Shown here: positions 13,845 through 25,892 of the stretch, one piece after another
Numbering within the stretch: position 1 is the first letter of the stretch
Layout: every line of letters starts with the position of its first letter
From: Lasiodiplodia sp. COLG20
Taxonomy: Eukaryota > Ascomycota > Dothideomycetes > Botryosphaeriales > Botryosphaeriaceae
Reading direction: 5' to 3'
Length of the DNA: 64,000 nucleotides
Assembly: GCA_009801085.1 (NCBI GenBank)
Contig: VNWV01000003.1
Location: 2,046,001 to 2,110,000, forward strand
Translations under genes and position numbers: made by a program
Notes under the pieces: generated by a model
The model's input: only the letters and a program-made list of their open reading frames with translations
What the model was told of the DNA's origin: nothing
Database searches by the model: none

Positions 13845-14855
13845 TTACTCGGATGCCTTGGCCTCCTCGGCGGGGGCAGCCTCGGCGGGGGCCTCCTTGG
13901 GCGCCTCCGCGGCCTCAGCAGCGGGCTCGGCCTCAGAAGAGGTCCACAGGGTCTACGATTCTGTTAGTGGATGCTCATAGAGGGAATATTGGAGTGGTGC
14001 TTACCAGGTTGTCACGGAGCAGCTGCATGATGAGGGTGGAGTCCTTGTAGCTCTCCTCGCTGAGAGTGTCGAGCTCTGTTGCGATCGTCAGTGCCTTTGT
14101 GTCTAGAACAAGACTCTCAGGATCACTTACCAGCAATGGCGTCATCGAAGGCCTGCTTGGCGAGGTGGCAAGCCTGGTCGGGCGAGTTGAGAATCTCGTA
14201 GTAGAAGACGGAGAAGTTAAGAGCGAGACCAAGGCGGATGGGGTGAGTGGGAGCCAGGTCGGTCTGGGCAACCTCGGTGGCAGCCTTGTAAGCCTCGAGA
14301 GACTTGTCGGCGGAGGTCTTGCGCTTATCGCCAATGGCGAACTCAGCGAGGTAACGGTGGTAGTCACCCTTCCTGTTTGGCGGGGTTCGTCAGTCTGCTG
14401 CACCCAATTGATGCGCCAGGCAACCTTACATCTTGTGGTAGAAAACCTTGGACTCGCCGCTCTGCGCAGAGGGGATCAGGTGCTGGTCCAGAACCTCCAG
14501 GATGTCCTCGCAGATCTTGGCGAGCTCGGCCTCAATCTTCTGGCGGTACTCCTTGATCAGGCCAACCTGGGACTCGTTGCCCTTCGACTCCTCCTTCTGC
14601 TCGATCGAGGTCACGATTCTCCAGGAAGCACGGCGAGCACCGATGACGTTCTTGTAGGCGACGGAGAGGAGATTCCGCTCCTCGACGGAAAGCTCCTGGT
14701 CTGCGGAGGCGACGGTCTTCATGTTCTCAACCATCTCTGCAGAAGCGTCAGACGGACCAGCGTTCAGTAACAAAGGCGCTTCGGTACATACCCTCGTAGC
14801 GCTCGGCCTGCTCGGCGAGCTTGGCCAGGTAGACGGAGTTCTCGTAGCTACTCAT
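13845..14855 (-). CDS. 14-3-3 protein
   Basis: Five exons: 14792-14855, 14430-14736, 14131-14372, 14005-14075, 13845-13952 (263 aa). The introns are 52-57 nt. The 14-3-3 signature [11 protein letters not shown] lies at residues 42-52 and is followed by the phosphopeptide-pocket arginine (GARRASWR, about 54-61). The second signature [14 protein letters not shown] is near 214-227. The tail after TLWTSS is an Ala/Glu/Pro-rich acidic extension typical of fungal members. 14-3-3 dimers bind phosphoserine/threonine motifs on many client proteins in cytosol and nucleus, and regulate growth, stress and polarity in fungi (Bmh1/2 in yeast, ArtA in Aspergillus). The start [21 protein letters not shown] is the canonical N-terminus. 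The gene diverges from the IF1 gene across 2.1 kb. Confidence 0.97.
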
Positions 14856-16934
14856 GGTGACGTGGAAATGTGTGGTCTGCGTGTCGCAAATGTCAGCGTC
14901 AGGTTCGAACACGAGGTGCGAATGTGCATCATGATGGCAGCGGGGATGCGCAGCCGTCGTTGGCGCCGGAGCCCGGAGGAAGGTATGAACGACGCGGATA
15001 GCGGGGCAGAGTGGCCGGCGCGTCGCGCCCAACACGACCCGGCCGAGTGAATTGGCGTGCGCTCCCTGCGGCTGCGGCTGCGGCTCGGCAGGGCACCGAG
15101 GAGATGGCAGGAGCGAATGGCGCCGTTGGGATGAGCGCAGAACGCCGCGGTGAAGGGGTGCAGTCGTAAGGAGTCAGGACGTCAGGGTGGGGCAGCGTCG
15201 GCGCGCAATGCTTTGGATCATTCTGCGACGGTTTGCGGCGCAGCGTTGGATATCGCCCCCGCGCCCGGTTTGCGGGCGCTGGACGGCGCCGCGTGCAGCG
15301 AGTTGCAGGCGGAGCGCTCGACGGGCAGGGCCCAGGAGACTGAACGAGTGATGAAAGAACGGGGCTGTTTCTCACCTTGGAAGCTTGTGGCCGAGATGGA
15401 CGAAGCAGTGGGTAGAGGCGGGGTTTGCGAAATGGGACGCTGAAGATATCGAGCCTGCGGCGACGTGGACGTGAGGGGATGAACTCGGGAGAGGATGTGG
15501 TGTTTGTTGTTGACGTGCGATCAGTCAGTAGGAAGCCAAGAGAAGGCGGCCTTAGCCGTATTTAGCGAGAGCAACGGGGCAATTACGGCCACCGCCTGGG
15601 CCGGCAGGAGCGAATGATACAGAACAAAACACGCCAGCGCACTCGCACCACGCCGCGCCCGTGACTCATTGCCAGCGTGCGCCCGCCTGAAAGCCGTTGG
15701 GCGCCCGCGCAGCCGCCGCAATTTCCAGAAGCCGCCTCAAGGCTGCTGCGCGGGGCGGCGTCTCATTGCGCGTCAAGGCTGAAAGACAAGGCGGGAGCGC
15801 CCAGGCTCGTCCGTATCTTTTGCCTCCCTGCGTGCATCAAACGGCTTACGAAGTCAGTATTGCAACACAATTGGGGGGGGAGTTGGGGCTCTTTTGTCCA
15901 GATGCTCCTGTCAACCTCGAACAGTCCCGCCCCAACCGTCGCGTCTACTTGTGGCTTCGATCGTTGCGAAAACCTCAGCACCAGGACCCTTTCCACGCTT
16001 GTGCTTCAGGGGCAGAATAGCGCTGTCACGTGCAAGTCTATAATATAGTCTGCCATAGGGGCGTGTCTCGCCGATAAGGAGAGCCGGACGGCTGGCTGGT
16101 CGCGAGCAGTGGCAGGTCTGGTATTTGTCGCTGCTCCTTGTGACAGCGCCCCTGTCTTCTGGGCAGCAATTTTGCGATTTCGCCCTCGCGGGGCTGTGCC
16201 AGCACAACCCTAGCGGCGCGGTGGCGCGCGCCTGATTGGGTCCTCCCGGCGGTCGATAAATGACCAGTCCTGAAGCAAACGCACACCTTTCGAGGATCTA
16301 GCTGGGAGCTACGGGACCATCATCGGGCAGCCGATCCGCCCAGGGTCCCGTAAGAACAAGTGCAGGGTGTTGGCACCAGCTGCTCCATCCATCACTTTGC
16401 GCCGCGAGCAGCACAGTTCTTGACCAGGCGTCACCAAAAAATTTCTGCTTCACATTTATAAAAAACAAAAAAATAAAAAAAAATAAAGCATCCACCGCCT
16501 CGCTATGTTTCACTATTATGTGATCTGTCACCGTATGCAGCGCGTCGAATGTCGCGACCTCATTTGTATCACTTCCATCTTCACAGTTCATGCGTAGACA
16601 GCATCGGCTTGGCATACCGCCTTGCGAACAGATCGGATTCGGAACTTCCACTCTGCGTCATGCCACCAGACCACCTTGTCATCGCTCTTCCCCAGACATC
16701 TCCTCACGTCTCCGTATGGAGAAGGAGCTGCACGTGATCATGTGCCCCGGCTAACGTCATTAGAAGGTGGCCCGGGCGCACGGCAGACTGGCAGCCGCCG
16801 CAGCTCGACCAAGCTCGACTCTGCTTCGCCCGCCAAACCAACATCCATCGCACCACCTTCAACCGCAAGGTCGTAAGCCCCCGCAATCCCCATCAATCCC
16901 GCTCCCGCAAACTCATAAAAGCACAGCCGTCACG
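14856..16934. other. 2.1-kb divergent upstream region of 14-3-3 and IF1
   Basis: No gene seen. It contains a GC-rich segment next to the 14-3-3 start, an ATTGG (inverted CCAAT) near 16233-16237, and an A-rich tract at 16458-16488 that is a plausible nucleosome-depleted promoter element for the IF1 side. Confidence 0.5.
16458..16488. repeat. Poly(dA)-rich tract
   Basis: About 31 nt of nearly uninterrupted A on the plus strand, broken only by single T or C bases. It lies ~450 bp upstream of the IF1 start. Such tracts commonly exclude nucleosomes in fungal promoters; that role here is inferred. Confidence 0.6.
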
Positions 16935-17443
16935 ATGCTCCGCACCACCATTACCCGCGCTCTCCGCACCCCTGCGACTGCCCGCCCGTTCAGCACCTCC
17001 ATCCGGGCCATGGCTGCCGGCGACACCGGCTCTGTCCGCAGCGGTGGCGAGAAGGCCAGGTGAGCTCTTCAATTCCATTCAATCTCAGGGACGATGTGAA
17101 GACTGATGACGCGCCCATTGCAGTGATGCTTTCACCAAGCGCGAGGCCGCGCAGGAGGAGTTCTACATCCGCCAGGAGGAGAAGAGGAAGTAAGCCGCGC
17201 TTTGGCCGATGAGCACTTTCGCAAACACAGCCGAGGCTGACTGAAGTTCTTCTCACGTTGCAGGCTGCTGGCGCTGAAGGAGAAGCTCAAGAAGCAGAGG
17301 GAGCACCTCGACGAGCTTGACAGGCACATGTTCGTATTCCCTTGCAACCCGCCCCACCTCAATTTTTACTTGCAGAAAAGCTGATTGCCGCGCGTTTGAA
17401 CAGCGACGACCTTACGAGGGAGCAGGGTGGTGAGCAAAACTAA
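16935..17443 (+). CDS. INH1: Mitochondrial ATP synthase (F1) inhibitor, IF1/Inh1 family
   Basis: Four exons: 16935-17059, 17124-17189, 17264-17329, 17404-17443 (98 aa, in frame). The first ~27 residues (MLRTTITRALRTPATARPF, then STSIRAMA) form an Arg/Thr-rich matrix-targeting presequence. The mature part has the IF1 core: GDTGSVRSGG, then DAFTKREAAQEEFYIRQEEK, then a long helix LLALKEKLKKQREHLDELDR. IF1 binds F1 at low pH and stops wasteful ATP hydrolysis when the membrane is de-energised. The last exon (DDLTREQGGEQN) is only 13 codons. Its splice junction uses a weak GTTCGT donor, but it gives a tail like those of other filamentous-fungus homologues, whereas reading through the donor gives an unlike tail. 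The size agrees with the family (yeast Inh1 85 aa). Confidence 0.92.
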
Positions 17444-18158
17444 AAACGCCCTCCAAAACACAGCATAAAACAGACAGATTGACACCATTCGCCATCAGGC
17501 CATTGAGTTTAGGAACACTGAAAGTCAGGGCACAAAGGAACGGGCCGTTGGGGCCAATTGTACTTCTTTTGCCTGTAAAGCGCTATTAGCAGCATTGAAT
17601 CATCTTCAAAGCGAAGATCACTTTCATTTGGATTTCTCGACGATCTGTGATGTTTTCCCCGCACGCCCGCCATGCGACTGTTCGTCAAAGATTCAGGTTC
17701 GGATAAACGGACACTCATCCGAAAAGCTCCGAGCCTCATCCACACCTTTCCGATAGATAGCCAAACGCCTACATTTCGCTTAGCAGTCTCCTTTCCCTAG
17801 ACAAGGAGCCCCACAAATCAGCTACGCGTCCTGAAGCCTTGCGTCGTCGTGGCTGTCCGCTTAGGAACCCTCAACTGCAAAATGAATGCTTGCGGAGAGA
17901 CCGGCATCGGCCTAGAATGACTCAGCATGTCTGTGCGTAAACATCTCACAAAAGGGCATGTCATCCTGAGGAAGCCGTCGAGTTACAATGCGTCGTGACT
18001 TCTCGCTCACGTCTCAAATTCTCCCTTGTGTCCCGCGTGCGTCTCTTTCTTATGAATGACCAAAGGAGATTTGTACAGCAAGGAAACTAAGGGGCTAAAT
18101 TTACAACACAACCTCTCTTCTATATCCGCTAGCATAGGGTACAGCATGATCTGGACAT
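17444..18158. other. Convergent intergenic spacer
   Basis: 715 bp between the 3' ends of IF1 (plus) and beta-MPP (minus). No gene seen; presumably two 3' untranslated regions. Confidence 0.5.
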
Positions 18159-19815
18159 CTAGCTCGCCATCCTGCTCATATCGTTCCTGATCCTGGAGTA
18201 GTCCAGCAGACCCTCGATCTGGCCGACAGCGCTGATGGCAATATCGCGGTCCCAGAGCTTTCTTTGCGCGAACTCCATAACGTCCTTCTCGGTGATGGCA
18301 CCAACAATGCGCTCGACCTCCTCGGGAGCAAGACGGCGGCCGGTGGTGATAATCTGGCGGCCAATGTCCTCGGCAGTTGCGGTAGTGCCGTCCAGCGAAA
18401 GAAGGATGGAAGCCTTCAGCTGAGCCTTAGCACGCTCGGTCTCGGCCTCGGAGACGTTGAAGGACAGGCGAGACCACTCGCGGAGAGTGAAGTGGACAAG
18501 GTCGTCGATGCGGGTAACGGCGTCAGTGACGAGGTAGATACCCCAGAGACTATGAAATGTTAGATGACAACTCAGCATATATAGCCCGTTGGATCTTACC
18601 CAGTGTCGCTGTAGCTGGTCGAGAAGCTCATGAAGCTGTTGGCAAGGTTGTTGTTGTGAACGAAGGTGCTGAGCTTGCTGCCAAGGTAGGGGGAGCTGCC
18701 CATGGCGCGGTCCCAGTTGCCAACAATGGCCTGAGCGACGAGCGCGGTGAAGTAGTCGTCGTCCTTCCAGCTAACACCCTCGACGGCGATGGCGATGTTG
18801 GCAGTGGGCATGGTGTCGTCACGGATCCTGACTTCGGAGCCGATGAAGTCGGGCTTGGCCTTCTGAGCGGCGGCGATCGAGGAAAGGCCAGCCGGGGGAG
18901 CGGTGGGGAGGCCGGCGAAGTGCTTCTCGGCAAGCTCGACGAGCTGGGCGTGGGGGATGCCACCAGCACCAACGAGAACCATGCGGTCAGCAGTGTAGTT
19001 GGTCTTGATGTAGCTCTCGAGGTCGTCACGCTGGATGGACTGGATGTTCTCCTTGGGTCCGAGAATGGTGCGGCCGAGCGGCTGGCCCTGGTACGCGGTG
19101 GCGTGGAGGTGGTCGAACACAACCTCCTCGAGCTGCTTGTCGACCTCCTCCTGCTCACGGAGGATGACATCACGCTCGCGCTCAATGGCGGAGCTCTCGA
19201 GCTTGGAGTTCTGGAGAATGTCGGCCAGAATGTCGACGGTGTTCGGGACGTCGGAGTTGAAGGACTTGGCGTAGTAGACGGTGTTCTCGCGCTATTTCAA
19301 ATCAGAACTGTTGTCGCTGCTAGCCAGCGGGCGAACGCACCGAAGTGTAGGCGTTGAGGTGACCACCCATGTTCTCGATCTCGAGCTCGAGCTGCTGCTG
19401 GGTGCGCTTCTGGGTGCCCTGTAGAGAATCGTCTCAGCTCCATCCATAGTCAACGCCGCAGAAAGGCCAGCAGGCGTCGTACCTTGAAGGCAAGGTGCTC
19501 CAGGAAGTGCGCGGTGCCATTGGTCTTGTCCGTCTCGGCGCGGCTGCCGGCGTCGATCCACACGCCAACGGTCGAGGTCTGAGCCCAGGGCGAGTGCTCG
19601 GTAGCAATCTGGTACCAATTGAGTCAGCAAGGGCACGGCGGACTGTGCGCGATGGCGCATACCGTGAAACCGTTGCTGAGGGTGGTGGTCTCCGTCTTCG
19701 CGCCGTAGCTGATCGGAGTAGCCAGGCCTCTTGTCAACGGCGACCGGACGGAGCTCAGGGCCGCGCGGCTGCGCATGGCCTGCTGCAAGTTGAACGCGAG
19801 CCGTCGGGATGCCAT
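18159..19815 (-). CDS. MAS1: Mitochondrial processing peptidase beta subunit
   Basis: Five exons: 19663-19815, 19483-19608, 19341-19418, 18600-19291, 18159-18549 (479 aa). Introns are 49-64 nt. This is the catalytic M16 metallopeptidase subunit that, with alpha-MPP, removes presequences from imported matrix proteins. The inverted zinc motif HFLEH is at residues 85-89 (His85, Glu88, His89), and the distal zinc ligand is Glu165, exactly 76 residues on, as in the family HxxEH-x76-E pattern. The presequence is Arg-rich ([20 protein letters not shown]). [11 protein letters not shown], split by intron 3, and the C-terminal M16 half with [10 protein letters not shown], split by intron 4, are also present. 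The ATG is 238 bp from the ATG of the divergently transcribed SDH4 gene, so the two probably share a promoter. Confidence 0.96.
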
Positions 19816-20053
19816 ATTGGGAACGGTCGAGATGGGAGGTTGGGAGGTCGAGAGAGCTACCGGGTTGCAGGTGATGTTGGCCCTTCGGGCGGTGTTCCAG
19901 TCGACGCCTTTTTGCTCCCAGGGCACCAGCCAATCACCACTTGCTTACTACTTCTTGGCGCGATCAGCGGGTGACCTCGGCATTCGCACGGTGATGTCGA
20001 CGCTCTCAAGCGCCTGCCCTCGCGGTCCTTTACATCCTCCATCGCGATACACA
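19816..20053. promoter_or_regulatory. Shared divergent promoter of beta-MPP and SDH4
   Basis: Only 238 bp separates the two start codons. It contains a CCAAT box at 19930-19934 (AGCCAATCACC). CCAAT is bound by the HAP/CBC complex, a known activator of respiratory genes in fungi. Co-regulation of presequence processing and complex II is inferred from the arrangement. Confidence 0.65.
19930..19934 (+). promoter_or_regulatory. CCAAT box between two mitochondrial genes
   Basis: CCAAT followed by CACC, 115 bp upstream of the beta-MPP start and 120 bp upstream of the SDH4 start, so nearly midway. The sequence is a direct match to the core; binding by the HAP/CBC complex is inferred. Confidence 0.5.
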
Positions 20054-20750
20054 ATGGCATCCATCGTGCGCCCAACTCTGCGCGCCTGCCAGGCTGCGCC
20101 CGCCTCGCGCCTGCTCACCACGCGGGCCCCCGCCGCGTCCATCTTCCGCCTCCACGCCCCGCTCACCCGGACGCCCGTGAAGCCCTCCTTCGTCCGCGAT
20201 GCTCTGCCCGCCGCCCGCTTCGCGCCCTTCCACGCTTCTGCCAGCAGGGCAATTCTGCCCCCGCTGCCCCAGCGCATCCAGGGCACTGCCAACGACCCCG
20301 CCCCAGTCCCCCCGGTTTCGGCCACCCATGGCAGCTACCACTGGTCCTTCGAGAGGTCCGATAACCCCATACATAGTCCGGGGGCATAGTTAATGTATTC
20401 GTGCAGGGTCATCGCCGCTGCTCTCATCCCTCTTACCGTCGCTCCCTTCGCCGCCGGCACCCTGAACCCGGTTTCTGATGCCGTGTTCGGCGCCCTTCTC
20501 GTCCTCCACACGCACATCGGCTTCCAGTATGCGGCTGTGCTCCCCTCGAAAGTTGGATAAGGAACTAATTGTTGCTAGGGCTGTCATCATTGACTATCTG
20601 CCCAAGTACAGAGTGCCTGGTGTGTTCAAGCTTTTCAGCTGGCTTCTGAACGCAGCCACCCTGCTCGTTGCCTACGGCATCTACGAGTTCGAGACGAACG
20701 ACGTCGGTATCACTGAGGCTGTTAAGAGGGTGTGGACCGCGAAGCAATAA
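20054..20750 (+). CDS. SDH4: Succinate dehydrogenase membrane anchor subunit (CybS/Sdh4)
   Basis: Three exons: 20054-20355, 20407-20526, 20579-20750 (197 aa). Introns are 51-52 nt. The N-terminus is a long Arg/Ala/Thr presequence. The mature core starts at HGSYHWSFER, then IPLTVAPFAAGTLNP (TM1), VFGALLVLHTHIGF (TM2, His135 and His137, heme b ligand candidates), and the conserved D146-Y147 of the quinone site in VIIDYLPKYR. A third membrane span (LFSWLLNAATLLVAYGIYEF) follows, and the protein ends a few residues later. It anchors the SDH catalytic dimer in the inner membrane and takes part in ubiquinone reduction. It diverges from the beta-MPP gene. Confidence 0.93.
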
Positions 20751-21538
20751 ACAGGCGTGTTTAAAATAGAATTGCGTAGGATGCTTTTGCCGCGATAAAT
20801 GGATGCCTTTCGTACAGCGCCATATGACCAAGGTGATCGAGTCAATTCGTCTTCTATGCAGGTTTTCCAATCACCATGAGGACGATCTCGAAGGTGGGAA
20901 AAGTATACCAATCAAAAGTTGTCATTTTGATCGTGGTCACTAACGCTTCACAGACGCAGCATAGCACCAGTCCAACTTGATCCTATTACTTTTAAACAAT
21001 ATTAAAATCCAGCCGCTCTCTATTGCCAAAGCCGTTCTCGCTTGCGAAGATTCCAGGGTGGACAGTATAACCGATTTCGTCCGAGTTCACCCGACCATTG
21101 AGCCGACACGGCAGGTTCGGGTGAACATTTACCCTGCACAGCGCAATGGACAATCTTCAATTGCCATTCATGAGGGAAATGCAGAAACAGCTTTCATCTA
21201 GGTCAGGGCTGGTTTTTTCTTCTAGCATGGAGTGAACTGCATATGGAGGTTCTGGGAGCGAAAATTAATGTGTCGAGTGGGTTTCAGCATGCTAAAGGTT
21301 GCTAAGCAATTAGGACTGGCAGTCTGAAAAATACCACTGCTCGTTGGTAAAGAGGTTTGTTCAAATTTAGCGAGATGTCACTATTGACCCAGCGATCCCA
21401 AAGTGTAGATATGGGATGTAAGTAAGCTCCTTATTGCTAATGCAATCACACATCAAATCATAACCAGTTGAGTCCATTCCTGGAACTTCTACTAAAACAG
21501 GAACTAGCCGATTGGTAACATATCAGTAGTTTCGTTCA
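20751..21538. other. Convergent intergenic spacer with a perfect hairpin
   Basis: 788 bp between SDH4 and the lipase, which converge. No gene seen. It includes the inverted repeat listed at 21085-21126. Confidence 0.5.
21085..21126. repeat. Inverted repeat, 10-bp perfect arms
   Basis: Arm GTTCACCCGA at 21085-21094 pairs with TCGGGTGAAC at 21117-21126, with a 22-nt loop. The arms are GC-balanced and would form a stable stem in RNA or a palindromic protein site in DNA. It lies between two convergent 3' ends. Function unknown. Confidence 0.6.
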
Positions 21539-22711
21539 TTAAGCTTCAAGCCCCAAAAAACCTTCAAGACCGCCCAAAATTCCAGGCGGTTTGCCCTTGC
21601 ATGCAGTCGCTCCACCATCGAGAGGGTTGCCCGTCGAGACGCTGAGATACTCAAGATGAGCAGCATTGATGCCGATACCGTTTGCACCTAGTCCGGTGCC
21701 TCTGACCGAGTTATTACAGTCCTACAGAGCCTCCGTCAGCCCTCAACTTCTTTGATTCATCATCGCTGAACTGACCGAAGGCTCCTGCCCGGAACACTGG
21801 AATACGCCTGATGGCGTTGCCGCGTCGCGCTGCCAGTACTCGGTCGAGTGGTGCCTGTACCCGTCGCTTGTGGGGACCGTCTGCGGCACGCCGTCGTTGG
21901 CATGCGTGACGCGGAACAACTTGCTCGACGGCGCCTGCTGGTCAACGAAGTCGGCCCACGCCGCATTACCGGTACGTGGCTGGCCAAAAGTATACGTAGT
22001 CACGGGGATATCGGAGCCGGCGAATGATAGGGTGGCGAGCGCGGCCAGCGAGGCGCCAAGTGAGTGTCCAGTGACTGTGACGGCGTAGGAGGGGCTGGAT
22101 GAGAGCTGGTCACGGACGGCCAGTATGGACTCGTTGGCGACGCTGTTCCACGCGGTGAGGAAGCCTTCGTGTGCCTAACGGTCATGGTAAGCCTGTGATT
22201 AGCTGATTCAGGGGATAGCGCTTACTGTACAGTCGTCACACGCAGCCGTCACGCCAGGGGACGTATACGGGATGAGCTTCTGCGAGAAGTCCGTCCCAAA
22301 ATCTGCGAGATTGGAGGTGCCACGGAAGGCGATGATAATCTCTTTGGCAGTGTCGTCTCGCGCTACAAAGCCTTGGGTGTCCGTATCCGGGTTGTTGATT
22401 TGGTGGGTGACAGTTGCTCCGAACGGGGGATTCGGACAATCGGATGCGTATGCTGCAGAGGAGAAATCTGCATAACGTACAAATTTGGCAAACAGTTCAT
22501 TCGACACTGGGAGGCATTGTCAACTACAATGACTATCGGGGAGGAACAAGATCACCAACCGCTTGGTCCTGGAGTCTTGCGTTTGGCGATTGGACTTCCT
22601 ACGCTCAGGCATGAGCAAACAGCGATGATGAATACCTGATAGTACAAGTCAATAAGTGATGAGGTGATTGGGACTAGAGTGCAAAGTTACCTGCAGCGAG
22701 CGGAAAAGCAT
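21539..22711 (-). CDS. Secreted class 3 lipase / feruloyl-esterase-like
   Basis: Five exons: 22691-22711, 22560-22635, 22226-22506, 21776-22174, 21539-21721 (319 aa, in frame). The first two small exons encode a signal peptide (hydrophobic core VFIIAVCSCLSVG) and a dibasic Kex2-type site (AKRK, about 24-27). The alpha/beta-hydrolase core has IIIAFRGTSN (oxyanion-hole strand), the nucleophile elbow GHSLG with Ser164, Asp220 in HANDGVPQTVP, and His281 in NAAHLEYLSV, i.e. a complete Ser-Asp-His triad. Lipase_3 proteins of this type hydrolyse acylglycerols or feruloyl esters outside the cell. The exon 2 donor is an unusual GTTGGT. I chose it because it restores frame and gives SVSNELFAKFVRYADFSSAA, so the extreme N-terminus is less certain than the core. 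Confidence 0.88.
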
Positions 22712-23679
22712 GTTGGAAATTGGGCGTCAAGAAGACGGATAAAGTCACCGTATGTGTAAGACCTGAGCAAGTGGTAGTTTGCATGTATGAAGGTGCAGGT
22801 AACACATGAATATAAGCCCTTGATCAGAGGAAAGAGACACCATTCATTCATATGACGTTGGTCAAAGTCTAATATCCAGGCTTGCGCGGATATAAACTGG
22901 ATGCGGCCCGGAAACCGTGACACTTTGCTGCGGAGCGTTCAATAGTGAAACACATGATATCCTAAACAGGCAAGGGTTTGAATCATAATGTATAGGGAGT
23001 GCATAGTACGACCTATATGCCGAGGCACGACTGCCAGAGCGGGAAGACTTGACAACGACCAACTTGCCGAGGGTCGATCATATCGTTAATTTGAAATCGG
23101 ATTGTGATGCTCTCGTGCCTAATGCTTCCAAATCTGGGGTGCTTTTCGTCGGTCATAGGATGTCTCAGCGGTTAGTGACGTCGCCTCTTGCACCGCACAG
23201 CTCTTTACTATGCTGTTTTACTATCGAAGACCGCCGTCATGCCACATGTTCGAATTCTACCAACCAGGCTGCAAGCCTGACAGCAATGAAAATGTACGAG
23301 AACGGCCTGCATTAGCGGATAGACACTGGAGCAACTTTTGTTTTTCGTCGTAGTACTACTGTGGAGTGCTCCGTGATAAACAAAGACTGATGGGACACGA
23401 AAATTGGAAAGTTTATGAGTGCAGTCATGGTCTGATGTTGAGTGGCTGACGAGCGAATGGGAGGGAGTGGTTTGACAAGTCTCTGCCCCGCCGGAGTCGG
23501 AGCGGTGGAGAGGGCGCGCCGCGGAATTGAGTCACCCCTCCAAGCTCAGTCGACACTTTTCTACCTGCACCGCCGCTACCTTCTCTTTAATCTTACACCT
23601 CCGCCAACCCTCCTTGCCACTTTCTCTACTCAATTGCTGCGCTCAGCTTCGAACACACACATTCACACATTCGCCCAAA
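22712..23679. other. Divergent upstream region of lipase and LYS1
   Basis: 968 bp, no protein gene seen. The LYS1 side is pyrimidine-rich just before the ATG and contains a TGAGTCA site. Near 23145-23255 there is a weakly tRNA-like stretch that I rejected. Confidence 0.5.
23528..23534 (+). promoter_or_regulatory. TGAGTCA, Gcn4/CpcA-type site of LYS1
   Basis: A perfect palindromic TGAGTCA lies 146 bp upstream of the LYS1 start. This is the consensus of the bZIP activator of general amino-acid control (Gcn4 in yeast, CPC-1/CpcA in filamentous fungi), which controls lysine biosynthesis genes. The match is direct; regulation is inferred. Confidence 0.65.
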
Positions 23680-24954
<1,275 letters not shown>

Positions 24955-25453
24955 CTATCTGCCAAACTTTGAAACACGGTTGCATGCATAGTTCGATGTC
25001 ATTCTGCGCTTTTTTACTGCCAAAGCATATACCATAGCTTTGCTACTGCTTGGAAAATGAAGGAACGGCGTTTTTAGGTAGAGGAGAGGTCCTGTGTACT
25101 GAGACTTGGTCACAGTCCGTTCATAGACAAGATATTTTCTTTTTGTTTCTTGGGGGAATGGCAAAAAAAAAGGGAACAGCCAATGTCTATTCATACAGCA
25201 AGTGAAGAAAGAGTCGCGTTTATCCATACTTCACGCCGATGCGCACACGCTGATAAGAGCTCCTGTAACACCCAATATCGCATAAAGCGCTTTTTCCACA
25301 TGCCTTCGGCATCACCCGTTCGTTTTCCCAGATAGGCCAGCGCCACGCATTGGTATACTGTCTGGCTGACACGACAACTTCGCAACCAGCGGTCCATTTC
25401 ATGCCCGAATGTACATCTCCGCCCCTAATGATAGAAGCGCTTCCTTTCCTTCT
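24955..25453. other. Convergent intergenic spacer
   Basis: 499 bp between the 3' ends of LYS1 and TIM10. It is relatively A/T-rich with an A-run near 25164. No gene seen. Confidence 0.5.
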
Positions 25454-25892
25454 TTACATGCCGAACATGCCGCCGGCACCACCTTGCCTGGCGGCGGCCT
25501 CGCCCTGCATTTTCTCGCTGACCTTGGTGTGGACGTCGAAGAACTTGCTGACGCAGCGGTCAAGGCAGACGGACTCGCCCTTGTCGAGCTCGGCTTCGCG
25601 GTAAGTCGTCGGAATGCACTTTTTAGTGCAGCTGGACACGAGACTGCAGGGCGCAAGAATTAGCAGGTCTGATAATCTAGATGGACAGACAGAGAAACGG
25701 TAGGAAAGGTCAATTGGCTATGCAGGATGGACATGAATGAGAGGGGGTGGATGCATGCGCGCGCGCACTCGCGGCTTTGCTCTATCCATACCGGTTGAAC
25801 ATGTCGGAGACCATCTCGATCTCAGTCTCGGCGGCAGCGATTTTCTGCTCCGACGAGGGCTGCGGGCGGCCGCCAAACAGGGAGAAGGACAT
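25454..25892 (-). CDS. TIM10: Mitochondrial intermembrane space chaperone Tim10
   Basis: Two exons: 25792-25892 and 25454-25643 (96 aa) around a 148-nt intron. The twin CX3C motifs are CTKKC (Cys39, Cys43) and CLDRC (Cys60, Cys64), with 16 residues between them as in the small Tim family. The N-terminal [22 protein letters not shown] and [19 protein letters not shown] distinguish Tim10 from Tim9 and Tim8. With Tim9 it forms the hexameric chaperone that escorts hydrophobic carriers and Tim22 substrates across the intermembrane space. The C-terminus is Gly/Ala-rich and ends GGMFGM. It diverges from the mitochondrial LysRS gene over 660 bp. Confidence 0.96.

Noticed and set aside
17330..17388. 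Read-through C-terminus for IF1 (FVFPCNPPHLNF...)
   Set aside because: Splicing at 17330/17403 gives a tail like other fungal IF1 proteins; read-through gives an unlike one.
18557..19357. 266-aa plus-strand frame opposite beta-MPP
   Set aside because: Val/Gly/Leu-rich antisense shadow of the real minus-strand gene.
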